64,000 nt of DNA, from the NCBI RefSeq assembly GCF_010731655.1, contig NZ_AP022619.1, forward strand, positions 2,480,001 through 2,544,000. The letters are read 5' to 3'. Position 1 is the first letter of the stretch. Each line of letters opens with the position of its first letter. Source of the DNA: Mycobacterium paraseoulense (GTDB lineage: Bacteria; Actinomycetota; Actinomycetes; Mycobacteriales; Mycobacteriaceae). A model generated the notes under the pieces. That model did not search any database. It saw only the letters and a program-made list of their open reading frames with translations, and was not told the DNA's origin. The position numbers were made by a program, and so were the translations under genes. Shown one piece after another: positions 52,474 to 63,429 of the stretch.

Positions 52474-52779
52474 TCAACGGTCCTGCTGCAGGGTCGCCCA
52501 CAACCCGGCGGCATGCAGCTTGGACACGTCGACTTCCATGGACTCCCGGCTGCCGGCCGAGACCACCGCCTTGCCTTCGTTGTGCACCTGCAACATCAGT
52601 TTGGTGGCGTGCGGCTCGCTGTAGCCGAACAACTTCTGGAACACATACGTCACGTAGGTCATCAAGTTGACCGGGTCATCCCACACGATCGTGACCCACG
52701 GACTCGCCGTGGCGTCAACCGGAGCGGACTCGCGTTGTCCTGTAGTACCCGGCTTAGCGGGCGCTGACATTCCAACCAT
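52474..52779 (-). CDS. clpS: ClpS adaptor of the ClpAP/ClpCP protease
   Basis: The 101-residue protein has [20 protein letters not shown] (about residues 28-47) with the N-degron-binding Asp-Asp, [17 protein letters not shown] and the C-terminal [10 protein letters not shown]. It delivers N-end-rule substrates to ClpC1. ATG 52779 gives the length recalled for M. tuberculosis ClpS; ATG 52770 is possible. It is divergent from pncB and first in the clpS-DUF2017 unit. Confidence 0.95.
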   Translation of the reverse strand: MVGMSAPAKPGTTGQRESAPVDATASPWVTIVWDDPVNLMTYVTYVFQKLFGYSEPHATKLMLQVHNEGKAVVSAGSRESMEVDVSKLHAAGLWATLQQDR

Positions 52780-52846
52780 GGTTTACACGATACCGAGCCC
52801 CGGGTGAGGTTTCCGAGCCCCTGACGGCAGCCGATACCGTTATGGA

Positions 52847-54160
52847 ATGAACCACCCGGTCGTAACTGGGCTGCTTACCGACAAATACGAGTTGACGATG
52901 CTGGCCGCGGCGCTGCGAGACGGCACCGCGAACCGCCCGACGACCTTTGAATTGTTCGCGCGCCGACTCCCGGAGGGCCGCCGTTACGGCGTGGTCTGCG
53001 GGACGGGCCGGCTGCTCGAAGCATTGCCGCAGTTCGGCTTCGACGACGAGGCGTGCGGGCTGCTGGCGCAATTCCTCGATCCGGATACGTTGCGTTTCTT
53101 GCGCGATTTCCGGTTCGCCGGCGACATGGACGGCTACGCCGAAGGTGAGCTGTACTTCCCCGGCTCCCCCGTGCTGTCGGTGACCGGCACGTTCGCCGAA
53201 TGTGTGGTGCTCGAGACGCTGGCGTTGTCGATCTTCAACCACGACACGGCGATCGCGTCCGCGGCCGCGCGGATGGTGAGCGCGGCCAGAGACCGGCCGC
53301 TGATCGAGATGGGATCCCGGAGAACACACGAACGCGCCGCGGTCGCCGCGGCGCGTGCCGCTTACATCGCCGGTTTCGCCGCGTCCTCCAACCTCGAGGC
53401 CCAGCGCCGATACGGGATCCCCGCGGAGGGCACCTCGGCGCACGCGTTCACCATGCTGCACGCGAGCGGGGAACCGGCCGAGGTGACCGAACTGGCCGCA
53501 TTCCGCGCGCAGGTCGACGCGCTGGGCGTCGAGACCACGCTGCTGGTGGACACCTACGACGTGACGACCGGTGTGGCCAACGCCGTGGCCGCCGCCGGGG
53601 AGTCGCTCGGCGCGGTCCGCATCGACTCGGGCGAGCTCGGCGTGCTCGCGCGCCAAGTCCGCGAGCAGCTCGACCGGTTGGGAGCCACCAGGACCCGCAT
53701 CGTCGTCTCCGGTGACCTCGACGAGTTCTCCATCGCCGCCCTGGGTGCCGAACCGGTGGACAGTTACGGCGTCGGCACCTCGCTGGTGACCGGTTCGGGC
53801 GCACCCACGGCGAACATGGTCTACAAGCTGGTCGAGGTCGACGGGATTCCGGTGCAAAAGCGCAGCAGCCATAAGGAATCTCGCGGGGGCCGCAAAGAGG
53901 CACTGCGCCTGACGCGCCCGTCCGGCACCATCACCGAGGAGGTGGTGTATCCGGCGGGCCGCCGGCCCGCGATCACCGAACCGTCCCGGCCCTTGACCGT
54001 CCCGCTGGTCCGCGGCGGAGACACGGTGTCCAAACCGGATGTGGGCGCGGCGCGCGAGCTGGTAGCTTCCGGGCTGCGCAGTCTGCCGTGGGAGGGCTTG
54101 AACCTGTCGCAGGGCGAGCCTGCGATCCCGACGACGCAGATCGCCGCCGGCCGCCGATGA
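52847..54160 (+). CDS. pncB1: nicotinate phosphoribosyltransferase PncB1-type
   Basis: The 437-residue enzyme has TDKYELTMLAAAL, FELFARRLPEGRRYGV, the conserved HERAAVAAARAAYIAGF with SNLEAQRRYGIPAEGTSAHAF, and VRIDSGELGVLARQVR and SGDLDEF in the phosphoribosyl-binding region. It converts nicotinate and PRPP to nicotinate mononucleotide in NAD salvage. Position beside clpS and dinG matches Rv1330c. Confidence 0.94.
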   Translation: MNHPVVTGLLTDKYELTMLAAALRDGTANRPTTFELFARRLPEGRRYGVVCGTGRLLEALPQFGFDDEACGLLAQFLDPDTLRFLRDFRFAGDMDGYAEGELYFPGSPVLSVTGTFAECVVLETLALSIFNHDTAIASAAARMVSAARDRPLIEMGSRRTHERAAVAAARAAYIAGFAASSNLEAQRRYGIPAEGTSAHAFTMLHASGEPAEVTELAAFRAQVDALGVETTLLVDTYDVTTGVANAVAAAGESLGAVRIDSGELGVLARQVREQLDRLGATRTRIVVSGDLDEFSIAALGAEPVDSYGVGTSLVTGSGAPTANMVYKLVEVDGIPVQKRSSHKESRGGRKEALRLTRPSGTITEEVVYPAGRRPAITEPSRPLTVPLVRGGDTVSKPDVGAARELVASGLRSLPWEGLNLSQGEPAIPTTQIAAGRR

Positions 54161-54200
54161 CACCGCAGAGCAAAAGAGGCTGACCACGTCCGAAGTCTCC

Positions 54201-56192
54201 GTGCCCGAGTTGCTGGCCGTCGCCGTGGCAGCGCTCGGCGGCAGTGAGCGTAGCGGCCAACTCGAAATGGCCAACGCCGTCGCGCGGGCATTCGAAACCG
54301 GCGAGCATCTCGTCGTGCAGGCCGGCACCGGGACCGGGAAATCACTGGCGTACCTGGTGCCCGCGATCGTCCGCGCCATCGATGACGACTCTCCCGTCGT
54401 CGTGTCCACGGCCACGATCGCCTTGCAGCGGCAGCTCGTGGACCGCGACCTGCCCAGCCTGATCGACGCGATCGGCGATTCGCTCCCCCGCCGCCCGCAG
54501 TTCGCGCTGCTCAAAGGTCGCCGTAACTACCTGTGCCTGAACAAGATTCACAACGGTGGCGCCGACACGGAGGATGACGCCGGCGACAGGCCGCAGGAGG
54601 AGCTCTTCGATCCCATGGCGGCCACGGCCCTGGGCCGCGACGTCCAACGGCTCACGGCCTGGGCGTCGACCACCGAATCCGGGGACCGCGACGACTTGAA
54701 ACCCGGTGTGCCGGAACGATCCTGGTCGCAGGTCAGCGTTTCGGCGCGGGAATGCCTGGGCGTGGCCCGCTGCCCGTTCGGCTCGGAGTGCTTCTCGGAA
54801 CGGGCGCGCGGCCGGGCGGGCGGTGCCGATGTCGTGGTCACCAACCACGCGCTGCTGGCCATCGACGCCGTCGCGGACTCGGCGGTGCTGCCCGAACACG
54901 CGCTGCTGGTGGTGGACGAGGCCCATGAGTTGGTCGATCGGGTGACGTCGGTGGCCACCGCGGAGCTGACGCCGGCCGCCCTGGGCGTCGCGGCGCGGCG
55001 GATCTCGCGATTGGTCGATCCCGAACTGACGCAGCGGCTGGAAGCGGCGACGGCGAACTTCGCCGCGGCGATCCACGACGCCACTCCCGGTCGCATCGAC
55101 CGCCTCGACGAGGAGCTGGCGACCTACCTGACCGCCCTGCGCGACGCGGCGGGCGCGGCACGTTCGGCGATCGACACCACCAGCGACGCGAAAGCGGCCG
55201 CCGCGCGGGCCGAAGCGGTGGCGGCGCTGAGCGAGATATCCGATACCGCGTCGCGGGTTCTCACGTCGTTCGCTCCGGCGATTCCCGATCGCAGCGAGGT
55301 GGTGTGGCTCGATCACGAGGACAACAGGGGCTCGATGCGCCCGGTGTTGCGGGTGGCGCCACTGTCCGTTGCGGGTCTGCTGCGCGACCGGGTGTTCGCC
55401 CGATCAACCACCGTGCTGACGTCGGCCACCCTGACCATCGGCGGATCCTTCGACGCGATGGCCGCGGCGTGGGGCCTCACCGCGGCGGACACCGTCAAGG
55501 ACGCCCCCTGGCGCGGCGTCGACGTGGGCTCGCCGTTCCACCATGCCAAGGCGGGAATCCTCTACGTCGCCGCCCACCTCCCGCCACCCGGCCGGGACGG
55601 CACCGGGTCCGCCGAGCAGCTGACCGAGATCGCCGAGCTCATCACCGCGGCGGGCGGGCGGACGCTGGGGTTGTTCTCGTCGATGCGGGCCGCCCGGGCC
55701 GCCGCGGAGGCCATGCGCCAGCGGTTGTCGACGCCGGTCCTGTGTCAAGGCGACGACAGCACCTCCGCGCTGGTCGAGCAGTTCAGCGCCGACGCGCAGA
55801 CGTCGCTGTTCGGCACGTTGTCGCTGTGGCAGGGCGTCGACGTGCCGGGTCCGTCGCTGTCCCTGGTGCTCATCGACCGCATCCCGTTCCCGCGACCGGA
55901 CGACCCGCTGCTTGGCGCGCGGCAACGCGCGGTGGCGGCGCGCGGCGGCAATGGCTTCATGGCGGTCGCCGCCAGCCATGCCGCGTTGCTGTTGGCGCAG
56001 GGCTCGGGTCGGCTGCTGCGTCGCGTCACCGACCGCGGGGTGGTCGCGGTGCTGGACTCGCGGATGGTCACCGCCGGTTACGGCGGCTACCTGTGTGCCT
56101 CGCTGCCGCCGTTCTGGCAGACCACCGACCCGGCCCAGGTCCGTGCGGCGCTGGAGCGGCTGCGCACCACGTCGGAGGGCCTGCCCGCTTGA
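54201..56192 (+). CDS. dinG: DinG-type ATP-dependent DNA helicase
   Basis: The 663-residue superfamily 2 XPD-like helicase has Walker A QAGTGTGKSLAYL (about residues 40-52), the DEAH box VVDEAHEL (about 240), and four Cys spaced for a 4Fe-4S cluster (YLCLN, ARECLG, ARCPFG, SECFS). The C-terminal motif VI is QGSGRLLRRVTDRG. It unwinds 5'-tailed DNA and R-loop-like structures. GTG 54201 is used; the codons before it contain no better start. It follows pncB after 40 bases. Confidence 0.93.
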   Translation: MPELLAVAVAALGGSERSGQLEMANAVARAFETGEHLVVQAGTGTGKSLAYLVPAIVRAIDDDSPVVVSTATIALQRQLVDRDLPSLIDAIGDSLPRRPQFALLKGRRNYLCLNKIHNGGADTEDDAGDRPQEELFDPMAATALGRDVQRLTAWASTTESGDRDDLKPGVPERSWSQVSVSARECLGVARCPFGSECFSERARGRAGGADVVVTNHALLAIDAVADSAVLPEHALLVVDEAHELVDRVTSVATAELTPAALGVAARRISRLVDPELTQRLEAATANFAAAIHDATPGRIDRLDEELATYLTALRDAAGAARSAIDTTSDAKAAAARAEAVAALSEISDTASRVLTSFAPAIPDRSEVVWLDHEDNRGSMRPVLRVAPLSVAGLLRDRVFARSTTVLTSATLTIGGSFDAMAAAWGLTAADTVKDAPWRGVDVGSPFHHAKAGILYVAAHLPPPGRDGTGSAEQLTEIAELITAAGGRTLGLFSSMRAARAAAEAMRQRLSTPVLCQGDDSTSALVEQFSADAQTSLFGTLSLWQGVDVPGPSLSLVLIDRIPFPRPDDPLLGARQRAVAARGGNGFMAVAASHAALLLAQGSGRLLRRVTDRGVVAVLDSRMVTAGYGGYLCASLPPFWQTTDPAQVRAALERLRTTSEGLPA

Positions 56193-56194
56193 GG

Positions 56195-58864
56195 TCAGCG
56201 GGCCAGGGTGACCAGGCCCAGTTCGGCGCTGCCGGCAAGCATCGGGTGATGGGGCAACACGCGCACCGTGTATCCCACCGCCCCCGCCAGCGGTAACGAG
56301 AGCGTCGTGGAGAACACCTGGTTACCGCCCTCGGCGGTCCCGGTATACGACATCTCGACGGTGACCGGGTCCAGCAGCGCGTCGCTGGCGTCCACCCTGC
56401 CCACCACCCCTTGGACCGTGACCTCGTCGGGCGCGAGCCCGTCCAGCGCCACCGTGGCGGTCAGGGTCATCTTGGAGCCGAGCACCGGCGTGTCCGGCAG
56501 TCCGGTGCTGTCCACGTCGGTGATGGTGATCTTGGGCCACGCCTCCTCGGCGCGCCGGCGGTAGGCGGCCACCTCGCGCGCCGCGCCGAACTCACGGCCG
56601 TCCTCACCGTCCTCGGCGGGCCCGACGGTCCGGCGCAGCGACTGCGCGGCGTGCGTGTAGTACCGCTCCACGTAGTCGCGCACCATCCGCGAGGCCAGCA
56701 CCTTCGGCCCGAGCGTCTGCAGTGTGTGCCGCACCATTTCGATCCATCGGGGCGGCACTCCGTGTTCGTCGCGTTCGTAGAACTTGGGCGCCACCGCCAG
56801 CTCCAGCAGGTCGTAGAGCGCACTGGCCTCTAGATCGTCGCGGCGGGACTCGTCGATGACGCCGTCGGCAGACGGTATCTCCCAGCCGTTTTCGCCGTCG
56901 TACCACTCATCCCACCAGCCGTCGCGGATGGACAGGTTCAGCCCGCCGTTGAGCGCGCTCTTCATCCCGGAGGTGCCGCAGGCCTCCAGCGGCCGCAGCG
57001 GATTGTTGAGCCAGACGTCGCAACCCCAGTACAACAGGCGCGCCATGGACATGTCGTAGTCGGGCAGGAACGCGATGCGGTGCCGCACCTCGGGCCGGTC
57101 GGCGAAGCGCACCACCTGCTGGATGAGCGCCTTGCCGCCGTCGTCTGCCGGGTGCGACTTCCCGGCGACGATCAGCTGAATCGGCCTGTCCTCGTCGAGC
57201 AGCAGGCGTTCGAGCCGCTCCGGGTCGCGCAGCATCAGCGTCAGCCGCTTGTATGTGGGCACCCGCCGGGCGAACCCGATGGTGAGCACGTTCGGGTCGA
57301 AGGCCGTTGTAATCCAACCTAATTCGGCCTCGGATGCGCCACGTTCCAGCCATGACTTGCGCAGCCGCCGCCTGACGTCCTCGACCAGCAGCGAGCGCAG
57401 TTGCGAGCGGATCCACCAGAGATGGCCGGCATCGACCTGGTTCAGCCGCAGCCAGACGCCGGGATCGCCGAACGAATCCGATCCGGCCAGCTCACGCCCC
57501 AACTGCAACCACTGAGGCGCCGCCCAGGTGCGAGCGTGGACGCCGTTGGTGATCGACCCGATCGGCACCTCATCGGTGTCGAACCCGGGCCACAGCTCGT
57601 TGAACATGGCCCGGCTCACCTCGCCGTGCAGCAGCGAAACGCCGTTGGCCCGCTGTGCCAGCCGCAGGCCCATGTGCGCCATGTTGAACTTGGTCGGATC
57701 GTCCTCGGCGCCGAGCGCGAGGATTCGGCCCGTCGGCACGCCCGGCAACAGCACGGGTGCGCCCTTGCCACCGCCTTTCTCGGCCTTCTTAACGGGCTCG
57801 TCCCCGGCATGCTTACCGTGTTCGTCCCCGGCATGCCCGTCGAAGTAGAGCCGCACCATGTCGATCGGGAACCGGTCGATACCGGCCGGCACGGGGGTGT
57901 GCGTGGTGAACACGGTGCTGGAGCGCACGACGGCCAGCGCGGTGTCGAAGTCCAACCCCGCATCGGTCATCAACTCGCGGATGCGTTCCGCTCCGAGGAA
58001 CCCGGCGTGCCCCTCGTTCATGTGGAAAACCTCGGGTGCGGGCAGGCCCTCGATGGCGGTGAACGCGCGGATCGCCCGCACCCCACCGATGCCGGCCAGC
58101 AACTCCTGCCGCATGCGGTGTTCCTGGTCACCGCCGTAGAGCCGGTCGGTGATGTTGCGCAGCTCGTGCTCGTTCTCGGGGACGTCGGAATCGAGCAGCA
58201 GCAGCGGGACCCGGCCCACCTGCGCGACCCAGATCCGCGCGTGCAGCCGGGCGGAGTCCGGGAGCGTCAGCTCGACCAGGACTGGATCGCCGGCGGCATC
58301 GGTGAGCAGTCGCAGCGGGAGCCCTTGGGGGTCCAACGACGGATAGGTCTCGTTCTGCCAGCCGTCCGCCGTCAGCGACTGGCGGAAATACCCGGACCGG
58401 TAGTACAGGCCCACCGCCACCAGCGGCACGCCGAGGTCGGAGGCCGCCTTCAGGTGGTCCCCGGCGAGGATGCCCAATCCGCCCGAGTAGTTGGGCAGCA
58501 CCTCGGCGACCCCGAACTCCATCGAGAAGTAGGCGATGGCCGCAGGCATCGCCACACCGTCGGCTTGCTGCTGCTGATACCACAGCGGACGGCTCAGGTA
58601 ATCGTTCAGGTCGGCGGCCAGCTGATCGAGCCGGCCCAGGAACGCCTCGTCGAGCGCCAGCTCGTCGAGGCGTGCCGGATTCACCGCCCCCAGCAACGCC
58701 ACCGGATCTGAGCCGCAGCGCTCCCACAGTTCCACGTCGACGGTCGCAAACAAGTCCTGGGTCGGCTTGTCCCATGACCATCGCAAGTTGGTCGACAGCT
58801 GGTCGAGCGCGGCCAGCCGCTCGGGAAGGTGAGCACGGACGGTAAAGCGGCGGAGGGCTTTCAC
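56195..58864 (-). CDS. glgP: alpha-glucan (glycogen/maltosaccharide) phosphorylase
   Basis: The 889-residue GT35 enzyme has EFGVAEVLPNYSGGLGILAGDHLKAASD split over its N-terminal domain, FHMNEGHAGFL, and the pyridoxal-phosphate region LEACGTSGMKSALNGGLNLS. A C-terminal beta-domain of about 120 residues (VALDGLAPDEVTVQG) follows. It releases glucose-1-phosphate from alpha-glucans. It is some 26 residues longer than the M. tuberculosis protein as recalled, because of a charged insert with a repeated AGDE element near residue 343. Divergent from glgE. Confidence 0.95.
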   Translation of the reverse strand: MKALRRFTVRAHLPERLAALDQLSTNLRWSWDKPTQDLFATVDVELWERCGSDPVALLGAVNPARLDELALDEAFLGRLDQLAADLNDYLSRPLWYQQQQADGVAMPAAIAYFSMEFGVAEVLPNYSGGLGILAGDHLKAASDLGVPLVAVGLYYRSGYFRQSLTADGWQNETYPSLDPQGLPLRLLTDAAGDPVLVELTLPDSARLHARIWVAQVGRVPLLLLDSDVPENEHELRNITDRLYGGDQEHRMRQELLAGIGGVRAIRAFTAIEGLPAPEVFHMNEGHAGFLGAERIRELMTDAGLDFDTALAVVRSSTVFTTHTPVPAGIDRFPIDMVRLYFDGHAGDEHGKHAGDEPVKKAEKGGGKGAPVLLPGVPTGRILALGAEDDPTKFNMAHMGLRLAQRANGVSLLHGEVSRAMFNELWPGFDTDEVPIGSITNGVHARTWAAPQWLQLGRELAGSDSFGDPGVWLRLNQVDAGHLWWIRSQLRSLLVEDVRRRLRKSWLERGASEAELGWITTAFDPNVLTIGFARRVPTYKRLTLMLRDPERLERLLLDEDRPIQLIVAGKSHPADDGGKALIQQVVRFADRPEVRHRIAFLPDYDMSMARLLYWGCDVWLNNPLRPLEACGTSGMKSALNGGLNLSIRDGWWDEWYDGENGWEIPSADGVIDESRRDDLEASALYDLLELAVAPKFYERDEHGVPPRWIEMVRHTLQTLGPKVLASRMVRDYVERYYTHAAQSLRRTVGPAEDGEDGREFGAAREVAAYRRRAEEAWPKITITDVDSTGLPDTPVLGSKMTLTATVALDGLAPDEVTVQGVVGRVDASDALLDPVTVEMSYTGTAEGGNQVFSTTLSLPLAGAVGYTVRVLPHHPMLAGSAELGLVTLAR

Positions 58865-59085
58865 GCGTCCTTACCTTACTGAGGATTTCGGCCCGCGCAC
58901 GGCGGCAGAGGCCGCTTTTCCCGCCGAGGGTGTGACCGGACACTAGGGTGGGTATCGGTTAGTTATTGGGGCCGCAACGGTGCTTCCCCGCAGAGGAAGT
59001 TCCCCACGACAGGAAGTTTCGCCAGACGAGAGGCATCCGCGACGAGCACACCGCGGTTGGCCGCACACAATTTTCGAACGGAGCT

Positions 59086-61182
59086 GTGGTGCCTGGTCGT
59101 GTCGAGATCGATAACGTCCAACCCGTCGTTTCCTGCGGCGCATATCCCGCAAAGGCCGTGGTCGGTGAGACCATCCCGGTTAGCGCGGCGGTGTGGCGGG
59201 AAGGCCACGAGGCGGTCGCTGCGACCCTGGTGGTGCGCTACCTTGGCCCGCGTTATCCGCAGGTGACGGAGACCCGCCGGATCAAAGCGGTTCAGGCTCC
59301 GGTAAAGCTCGCCGCCGAAGTCGACGGAGGGGTGGACCAGCAACGGATCAAGCCGCTGCTGTTGCCGATGACGATGGGCCTCGAGCCCTACGTCTTCCAC
59401 GGGCATTTCACGCCCGACCGGGTGGGCCTGTGGACGTTCCGGGTCGACGGCTGGGGTGACCCCATCGAATCCTGGCGGCACGGCCTGGTGGCCAAGCTGG
59501 ACGCCGGGCAGGGGGAGACGGAACTGTCCAACGACCTCTTGGTCGGCGCCGCGTTGTTCGAGCGCGCCGCGACGGGCGTGCCGCGTGCGCGGCGAGACCC
59601 ACTCCTGGCCGCCGCCGCGGCGCTGCGGAAGCCGGGGGATCCGGTCACCCGCACCGCGCTGGCGTTGGCGCCGGAAATCGGCGGACTCCTGGACGAATAT
59701 CCGTTGCGCGATCTGGTCACCCGCGGTGATCAGTACGGCGTGTGGGTGGATCGGCCGCTGGCCCGCTTCGGTTCCTGGTATGAGATGTTCCCCCGCTCGA
59801 CCGGCGGGTGGGACGCCGACGGCAAACCCGTGCACGGCACATTCGCCACAGCGGCCGCCCAGCTTCCGCGGATCGCGGCAATGGGATTCGACGTGGTGTA
59901 CCTGCCGCCGATCCACCCGATCGGCAAGGTCCACCGCAAGGGCCGCAACAACTCTCCCACCGCAGCCCCGGGAGATGTGGGCTCTCCGTGGGCAATTGGC
60001 AGTGACGAGGGCGGCCATGACGCCGTCCACCCGGACCTGGGCACCATCGAGGACTTCGACGCCTTCGTCGCCGCGGCCCGCGAACTGGGCATGGAGGTGG
60101 CCCTGGATCTGGCGTTGCAATGCGCGCCGGATCACCCGTGGGCGCGCGATCACCGCGAGTGGTTCACCGAACTGCCCGACGGGACCATCGCCTACGCGGA
60201 GAACCCGCCCAAGAAGTACCAGGACATCTATCCGCTCAACTTCGACAACGACCCGGCGGGCCTCTACGACGAAGTCCTGCGCGTCGTCCGGCATTGGATG
60301 GACCACGGCGTCAAGTTCTTTCGGGTGGACAACCCGCACACCAAGCCGCCGAACTTCTGGGCGTGGCTGATCGCCCAGGCGAAGAGCATCGACCCCGACG
60401 TGCTCTTCCTCTCGGAAGCCTTCACGCCGCCCGCGCGGCAATACGGCCTGGCCAAGCTCGGGTTCACGCAGTCCTACAGCTACTTCACCTGGCGCACGGC
60501 GAAATGGGAACTCACCGAGTTCGGCAACGACATCGCCGCGCTCGCCGACTTCCGCCGGCCCAACCTGTTCGTGAACACCCCCGACATCCTGCACGCCATC
60601 CTGCAGCACAACGGACCGGGGATGTTCGCCATCCGCGCGGTGCTGGCAGCGACCATGGGCCCGGCCTGGGGCGTGTACTCGGGCTACGAGCTTTTCGAGC
60701 ACCGCGCGGTGCGCGAGGGCAGCGAGGAGTATCTGGACTCCGAAAAGTACGAACTGCGACCGCGCGATTTCGCGGGCGCCCTGGCCGAAGGACGGTCACT
60801 CGAACCATTCATCACGCAGCTCAACTCGATTCGCCGGCTACACCCGGCGCTGCAGCAGTTGCGCACCATCCACTTTCACGGCGTGGACAACGACACCCTG
60901 CTCGCCTACAGCAAGTTCGATCCGACGACCGGCGACTGCGTGTTGGTGGTGGTGACGCTCAACGCGTTCGGCGCCGAGGAAGGCACGCTGTTTTTAGATA
61001 TGGCGGCTTTGGGTATGGAGCCCTACGAGCGTTTCTGGGTGCGCGACGAAATCACCGGCCAGGAATTCCAATGGGGGCAAGCAAATTACGTTCGCATCGA
61101 TCCTGCGCGAGCGGTAGCGCATGTCATCAACATGCCACTCATACCGCATGAGTCTCGGATGACGTTGCTGCGCAGACGATGA
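59086..61182 (+). CDS. glgE: GlgE maltosyltransferase (alpha-1,4-glucan:maltose-1-phosphate)
   Basis: The roughly 698-residue GH13 enzyme has [39 protein letters not shown], the nucleophile Asp in [12 protein letters not shown] and the acid Glu in [10 protein letters not shown]. It extends alpha-glucan from maltose-1-phosphate made from trehalose. The start is uncertain: GTG 59086 or 59089 gives close to the expected 701 residues, while the frame stays open to a TTG at 58966. Co-translated with glgB region downstream. Confidence 0.94.
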   Translation: MVPGRVEIDNVQPVVSCGAYPAKAVVGETIPVSAAVWREGHEAVAATLVVRYLGPRYPQVTETRRIKAVQAPVKLAAEVDGGVDQQRIKPLLLPMTMGLEPYVFHGHFTPDRVGLWTFRVDGWGDPIESWRHGLVAKLDAGQGETELSNDLLVGAALFERAATGVPRARRDPLLAAAAALRKPGDPVTRTALALAPEIGGLLDEYPLRDLVTRGDQYGVWVDRPLARFGSWYEMFPRSTGGWDADGKPVHGTFATAAAQLPRIAAMGFDVVYLPPIHPIGKVHRKGRNNSPTAAPGDVGSPWAIGSDEGGHDAVHPDLGTIEDFDAFVAAARELGMEVALDLALQCAPDHPWARDHREWFTELPDGTIAYAENPPKKYQDIYPLNFDNDPAGLYDEVLRVVRHWMDHGVKFFRVDNPHTKPPNFWAWLIAQAKSIDPDVLFLSEAFTPPARQYGLAKLGFTQSYSYFTWRTAKWELTEFGNDIAALADFRRPNLFVNTPDILHAILQHNGPGMFAIRAVLAATMGPAWGVYSGYELFEHRAVREGSEEYLDSEKYELRPRDFAGALAEGRSLEPFITQLNSIRRLHPALQQLRTIHFHGVDNDTLLAYSKFDPTTGDCVLVVVTLNAFGAEEGTLFLDMAALGMEPYERFWVRDEITGQEFQWGQANYVRIDPARAVAHVINMPLIPHESRMTLLRRR

Positions 61183-61205
61183 AACGGACCGGAGGTGAAA
61201 AGGAC

Positions 61206-63401
61206 ATGAGTCAAGCCGACCAACTCGCCAGGACGCACCTGGCGCCCGACCCGGCCGACCTATCGCGCCTGCTGGCTGGCACGCATCACAACCCGCACGG
61301 CGTCCTGGGGGCCCACGAGTACGCCGACCACACCGTCATCCGGGCATTCCGCCCGCATGCGGCCGAGGTCGTCGCGCTGGTCGGCGAGGACCGTTTCCCG
61401 CTGCAGCACGTCGAATCCGGCCTGTTCGCCACGGCATTGCCGTTCGTCAATCTCATCGACTACCGGCTGGAAGTGAAGTATGAGGGGTCCGACCCCTACA
61501 CGGTCGCCGACGCCTACCGCTTCCTGCCCACCCTGGGCGAAGTAGATCTCTTTCTCTTCGGCGAGGGCCGTCACGAGCGGCTCTGGGACGTGCTCGGCGC
61601 GCACCCCCGCTCGTTCACCACCGCCGACGGTGTCGTGAACGGGGTGTCGTTCGCGGTGTGGGCGCCTAACGCCAAGGGCGTCAATCTCATTGGCGAGTTC
61701 AACGGCTGGACGGGCAGCGACGCCCCGATGCGGTCGCTGGGCTCCTCGGGGGTATGGGAACTGTTCTGGCCCGACTTCCCGGCCGACGGCCTGTACAAGT
61801 TCCGCGTGCACGGCGCCGACGGCGTCGTCACGGAGCGCGCCGACCCCATGGCCTTCGCCACCGAAGTGCCGCCACACACCGCCTCCCGCGTGACGCGCAG
61901 CAACTACACCTGGCGGGACGCCGATTGGATGCAGCAGCGCGCCCAACGCAATCCGGTGTTCGAGCCGATGAGCACCTACGAGGTTCATCTCGGCTCGTGG
62001 CGCCCCGGACTCAGCTACCGCGACCTGGCCCACCAGCTCACGGCGTACGTTCTCGAGCACGGGTTCACCCACGTGGAGCTGCTGCCCGTCGCCGAGCATC
62101 CGTTCGCCGGGTCGTGGGGCTACCAGGTGACGTCGTACTACGCGCCGACGTCGCGATTCGGCACGCCCGACGAGTTCCGGTTGCTGGTCGACTCCCTGCA
62201 CCAGGCCGGCATCGGCGTCATCGTGGACTGGGTGCCGGCGCACTTCCCGAAAGACGCCTGGGCGCTGGGGCGCTTCGACGGCACCCCGCTCTACGAGCAC
62301 TCCGACCCCAAGCGGGGTGAGCAACTCGACTGGGGCACTTACGTATTCGACTTCGGCCGGAACGAGGTGCGTAACTTCCTGGTGGCCAACGCGTTGTATT
62401 GGCTCGAGGAGTACCACGTCGACGGATTACGGGTGGACGCGGTCGCTTCCATGCTGTATCTCGACTACTCCCGCCCGGAGGGCGGCTGGACGCCGAACAT
62501 CTACGGCGGCCGGGAGAACCTGGAGGCGGTGCAGTTCCTGCAGGAGATGAACGCCACGGTGCACAAGTCGGCCCCGGGCATCGTCACCATCGCCGAGGAG
62601 TCGACGTCGTGGCCCGGCGTCACACGCCCGACAAACCTTGGCGGCCTGGGCTTTTCGATGAAGTGGAACATGGGCTGGATGCACGACACCCTCGACTACA
62701 TCAGCCGCGACCCGATCTACCGCAACTATCACCATCACGAGATGACGTTCTCGATGCTCTACGCGTTCAGCGAGAACTATGTGCTGCCGATCAGCCACGA
62801 CGAGGTGGTGCACGGCAAGGGCACCCTGTGGGGGCGGATGCCGGGCAACAACCACGTCAAGGCCGCCGGGCTGCGCAGCCTGCTCGCCTACCAGTGGGCG
62901 CACCCCGGGAAGCAATTGCTGTTCATGGGGCAGGAATTCGGCCAGCGCGCCGAGTGGTCCGAGGAACGCGGCCTGGACTGGTGGCAACTCGACGAGCAAG
63001 GGTTTTCCAACGGCGTCCTGCGGATGGTGCGCGACATCAACGACACCTACCGCGCCCACCCGGCACTGTGGAGCCAGGACACCATCCCCGACGGTTACTC
63101 GTGGATCGACGCCAACGACTCGGCCAACAACGTGCTGAGTTTCCTGCGGTATGGCAGCGACGGTTCCGTGATGGCGTGCGTGTTCAACTTCGCGGGCAGC
63201 GAGCACAGCGGCTACCGGCTCGGTCTGCCGTCCGCCGGCCGCTGGCGCGAAGTGCTCAACACCGATGCCACCGATTACAACGGCTCCGGCATCGGCAACA
63301 TGGGTGGAGTCGACGCCACCGAGGACCCGTGGCATGGCCGACCGGCCTCGGCGGTGCTGGTGCTGCCGCCGAACTCGGCGCTGTGGCTCGAGCCCGAGTA
63401 G
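61206..63401 (+). CDS. glgB: 1,4-alpha-glucan branching enzyme GlgB
   Basis: The 731-residue GH13 enzyme has two N-terminal beta modules ([35 protein letters not shown]), then [17 protein letters not shown] with the nucleophile Asp and [14 protein letters not shown] with the acid Glu, and [11 protein letters not shown]. It introduces alpha-1,6 branches into the GlgE product. ATG 61206 has a strong GGAGGTGAAAAGGA upstream and gives the length recalled for M. tuberculosis; ATG 61179 overlapping the glgE stop is weaker. Confidence 0.97.
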   Translation: MSQADQLARTHLAPDPADLSRLLAGTHHNPHGVLGAHEYADHTVIRAFRPHAAEVVALVGEDRFPLQHVESGLFATALPFVNLIDYRLEVKYEGSDPYTVADAYRFLPTLGEVDLFLFGEGRHERLWDVLGAHPRSFTTADGVVNGVSFAVWAPNAKGVNLIGEFNGWTGSDAPMRSLGSSGVWELFWPDFPADGLYKFRVHGADGVVTERADPMAFATEVPPHTASRVTRSNYTWRDADWMQQRAQRNPVFEPMSTYEVHLGSWRPGLSYRDLAHQLTAYVLEHGFTHVELLPVAEHPFAGSWGYQVTSYYAPTSRFGTPDEFRLLVDSLHQAGIGVIVDWVPAHFPKDAWALGRFDGTPLYEHSDPKRGEQLDWGTYVFDFGRNEVRNFLVANALYWLEEYHVDGLRVDAVASMLYLDYSRPEGGWTPNIYGGRENLEAVQFLQEMNATVHKSAPGIVTIAEESTSWPGVTRPTNLGGLGFSMKWNMGWMHDTLDYISRDPIYRNYHHHEMTFSMLYAFSENYVLPISHDEVVHGKGTLWGRMPGNNHVKAAGLRSLLAYQWAHPGKQLLFMGQEFGQRAEWSEERGLDWWQLDEQGFSNGVLRMVRDINDTYRAHPALWSQDTIPDGYSWIDANDSANNVLSFLRYGSDGSVMACVFNFAGSEHSGYRLGLPSAGRWREVLNTDATDYNGSGIGNMGGVDATEDPWHGRPASAVLVLPPNSALWLEPE

Positions 63402-63429
63402 GCGGCTGAAAGCGAGCCGACCGAGGGGT

